Positions 4,626-5,861 of a DNA stretch of 5,861 nt are shown here, piece by piece. The translations under genes and the position numbers were made by a program. This stretch comes from Alphaproteobacteria bacterium (GTDB taxonomy: Bacteria; Pseudomonadota; Alphaproteobacteria; Micropepsales; Micropepsaceae), in the NCBI GenBank assembly GCA_947455695.1, contig CANGRN010000113.1, forward strand, positions 1 through 5,861, read 5' to 3'. The first letter of the stretch is position 1; each line of letters starts with the position of its first letter. The notes beneath the pieces are model-generated. The model searched no databases. It saw only the letters and a list, made by a program, of their open reading frames with translations, and was not told the origin of the DNA.

Positions 4626-5861
4626 ATGAATACTAAGAATGTGAACAAGTTCGCGTTGATGTGCGCTGCCAGCGTGTTGGCCCTGACGGTCGGCGCCCGC
4701 GCCCAGCAGCAGGAAAACGTGGAAGCGGTGACCGTCACCGGATCGCGCGTCATTTCCGACATTACCCTGTCGCCCACGCCGCTGACGGTGGTGACTGCAG
4801 AGCAGCTTTCTGCGACCACGCCCACCAACATTCCCGATGGCTTGAACAAACTGCCTGACTTCATTGGCGGCGCCACCCCCCGCACACAAGGCAATGGTTC
4901 CACCAACAACGGCGGCAATACGCTAAACCTGCGGAACCTCGGCCAGTCCCGCACCCTGGTGCTGTTGGACGGCCAGCGCGTGGCGCCTTCGAACCAGAAT
5001 GGCACGGTGAATGTGGACGCGCTGCCCCAGATGCTGGTGAGCCGCGTTGACGTGGTGACCGGCGGTGCCTCGGCGGTGTACGGCTCCGACGCCGTGGCCG
5101 GCGTGGTCAATTTCGTCCTGGACAAGAACTTCAACGGCTTCAAATACGATTTCAATGCCGGTATCTCGAAGTATGGCGATGCCGCGGAAGAGAAGCTCGG
5201 CATTGCCTGGGGCACCGACCTGTTCGGCGGCCGCGGTCACTATGAATTGTCCGCGCGTGTTTTCCAGCAGGACATGGTTCCGATTTCTGCACGTCCTTAC
5301 GGCTACCAGAACAACAGCTGGGTCGAGGCCGGTGCCGGCACCGTCGCGGCGCCTTTCGTCGACGTGCCCTATGGCCGCCTTTTCAACCAGTCGTTGACCG
5401 GCACGATCAATTGCGGCGCCAACTGCGCACTGACCGGTTACACCTTTGGTTCCGCCGGCCAGCTCGTGCCCATGACCCACGGCATCCCGACCACCACGGC
5501 GGGCCTGGAATCGGGCGGCGATGGCGGTTACGCGAACCCTGTCGACACGACGTTTCAATCCCGGCAGCGCAATGCCGAGTTCTTCAATCGCTTCAGCTAT
5601 GACATCACGCCGACCACGAACGCCTATATCCAGGCCAGCTGGTCGGAATCGGCCGATTACTCCACCTGGACCCCGCTGGCGGTCAGCTCGGCCGGTTCCC
5701 GGCCCAACACGTTCTTCACCAACAATCCCTATCTGAGCCAGGATGCCCAGACCCGCCTGACGGCGGCGGCCACTGCGGCGGGCAATTTCGCTAAGGCGCC
5801 AGTTCCCTTCTCTCCCAACACTGTGCAGGGCCTCCCGCTCGTGACGGGGCCGACGGTTGCC
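4626..5861 (+). CDS. TonB-dependent outer-membrane receptor, N-terminal 412 residues (runs off the window)
   Basis: An outer-membrane active transporter that takes up large or scarce nutrients using TonB-ExbBD energy. The frame stays open to the last base, so the barrel C-terminus is missing; family members are commonly 800-1000 residues. The signal peptide is residues 1-26 (core LMCAASVLALTVG, likely cleavage after ARA). A TonB-box-like EAVTVTG follows at 33-39. The plug domain spans about 44-168 with its two hallmarks: LNLRNLGQSRTLVLLDGQR (100-118) and VDVVTGGASAVYGSDAVAGV (141-160). Barrel strands begin near residue 170. A cysteine pair, Cys263 and Cys267, sits in an insertion (INCGANCALTG) probably in an extracellular loop. 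There is no sign of the N-terminal signalling domain used with FecI/FecR systems, which agrees with control by a LacI-type repressor instead. The LacI partner suggests a carbohydrate substrate rather than a siderophore; this is inference. Confidence 0.93.
   Translation, partial: MNTKNVNKFALMCAASVLALTVGARAQQQENVEAVTVTGSRVISDITLSPTPLTVVTAEQLSATTPTNIPDGLNKLPDFIGGATPRTQGNGSTNNGGNTLNLRNLGQSRTLVLLDGQRVAPSNQNGTVNVDALPQMLVSRVDVVTGGASAVYGSDAVAGVVNFVLDKNFNGFKYDFNAGISKYGDAAEEKLGIAWGTDLFGGRGHYELSARVFQQDMVPISARPYGYQNNSWVEAGAGTVAAPFVDVPYGRLFNQSLTGTINCGANCALTGYTFGSAGQLVPMTHGIPTTTAGLESGGDGGYANPVDTTFQSRQRNAEFFNRFSYDITPTTNAYIQASWSESADYSTWTPLAVSSAGSRPNTFFTNNPYLSQDAQTRLTAAATAAGNFAKAPVPFSPNTVQGLPLVTGPTVA

Noticed and set aside
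4529..5558. Two open frames on the minus strand inside the TonB receptor gene
   Set aside because: The plus-strand receptor has a signal peptide, TonB box and plug motifs across the same DNA; the antisense products show nothing recognisable.

Overview
The window looks like ordinary chromosome of a GC-rich Gram-negative bacterium (roughly 60% GC by eye). A TonB-dependent receptor shows an outer membrane. The receptor preceded by a LacI-family regulator, the PQQ dehydrogenase and the style of the small secreted protein suggest an alphaproteobacterium of the Caulobacterales, Sphingomonadales or Rhizomicrobium kind. That placement is inference; there is no rRNA or marker gene here.

Layout, left to right. 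(1) Positions 2-1798, plus strand: the 3' part of a periplasmic PQQ-dependent sugar/alcohol dehydrogenase whose start lies before the window. (2) Positions 1795-2370, minus strand: a small 2-oxoglutarate/Fe(II) oxygenase meeting the dehydrogenase tail to tail, with the two stop codons overlapping. (3) Positions 2371-2575: a gene-free gap unusually rich in inverted repeats, including one that folds over the next start codon. (4) Positions 2576-3115, plus strand: a small exported protein of unknown function. (5) Positions 3269-4378, plus strand: a LacI-family regulator resembling the gluconate regulator GntR. (6) Positions 4379-4625: a gap with an A/T-rich stretch and a well-formed promoter overlapped by a pair of LacI-type operator sites. 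(7) From 4626 to the right edge: the N-terminal 412 residues of a TonB-dependent outer-membrane receptor, still open at the window end.

The most coherent unit is regulator plus receptor. The LacI-family protein very probably represses the receptor promoter through the two operator palindromes and releases it when a sugar or sugar acid appears, so the receptor probably imports a carbohydrate. The PQQ dehydrogenase would oxidise sugars or alcohols in the periplasm and pass electrons to the quinone pool. It may belong to the same nutritional theme, but nothing in the sequence ties it to the regulator. The oxygenase and the secreted protein have no clear link to either. I see no mobile element, tRNA, rRNA, CRISPR array or defence system. 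The regulatory DNA is more notable than the proteins: the twin operator at 4535-4570 and the nested inverted repeats at 2422-2579.
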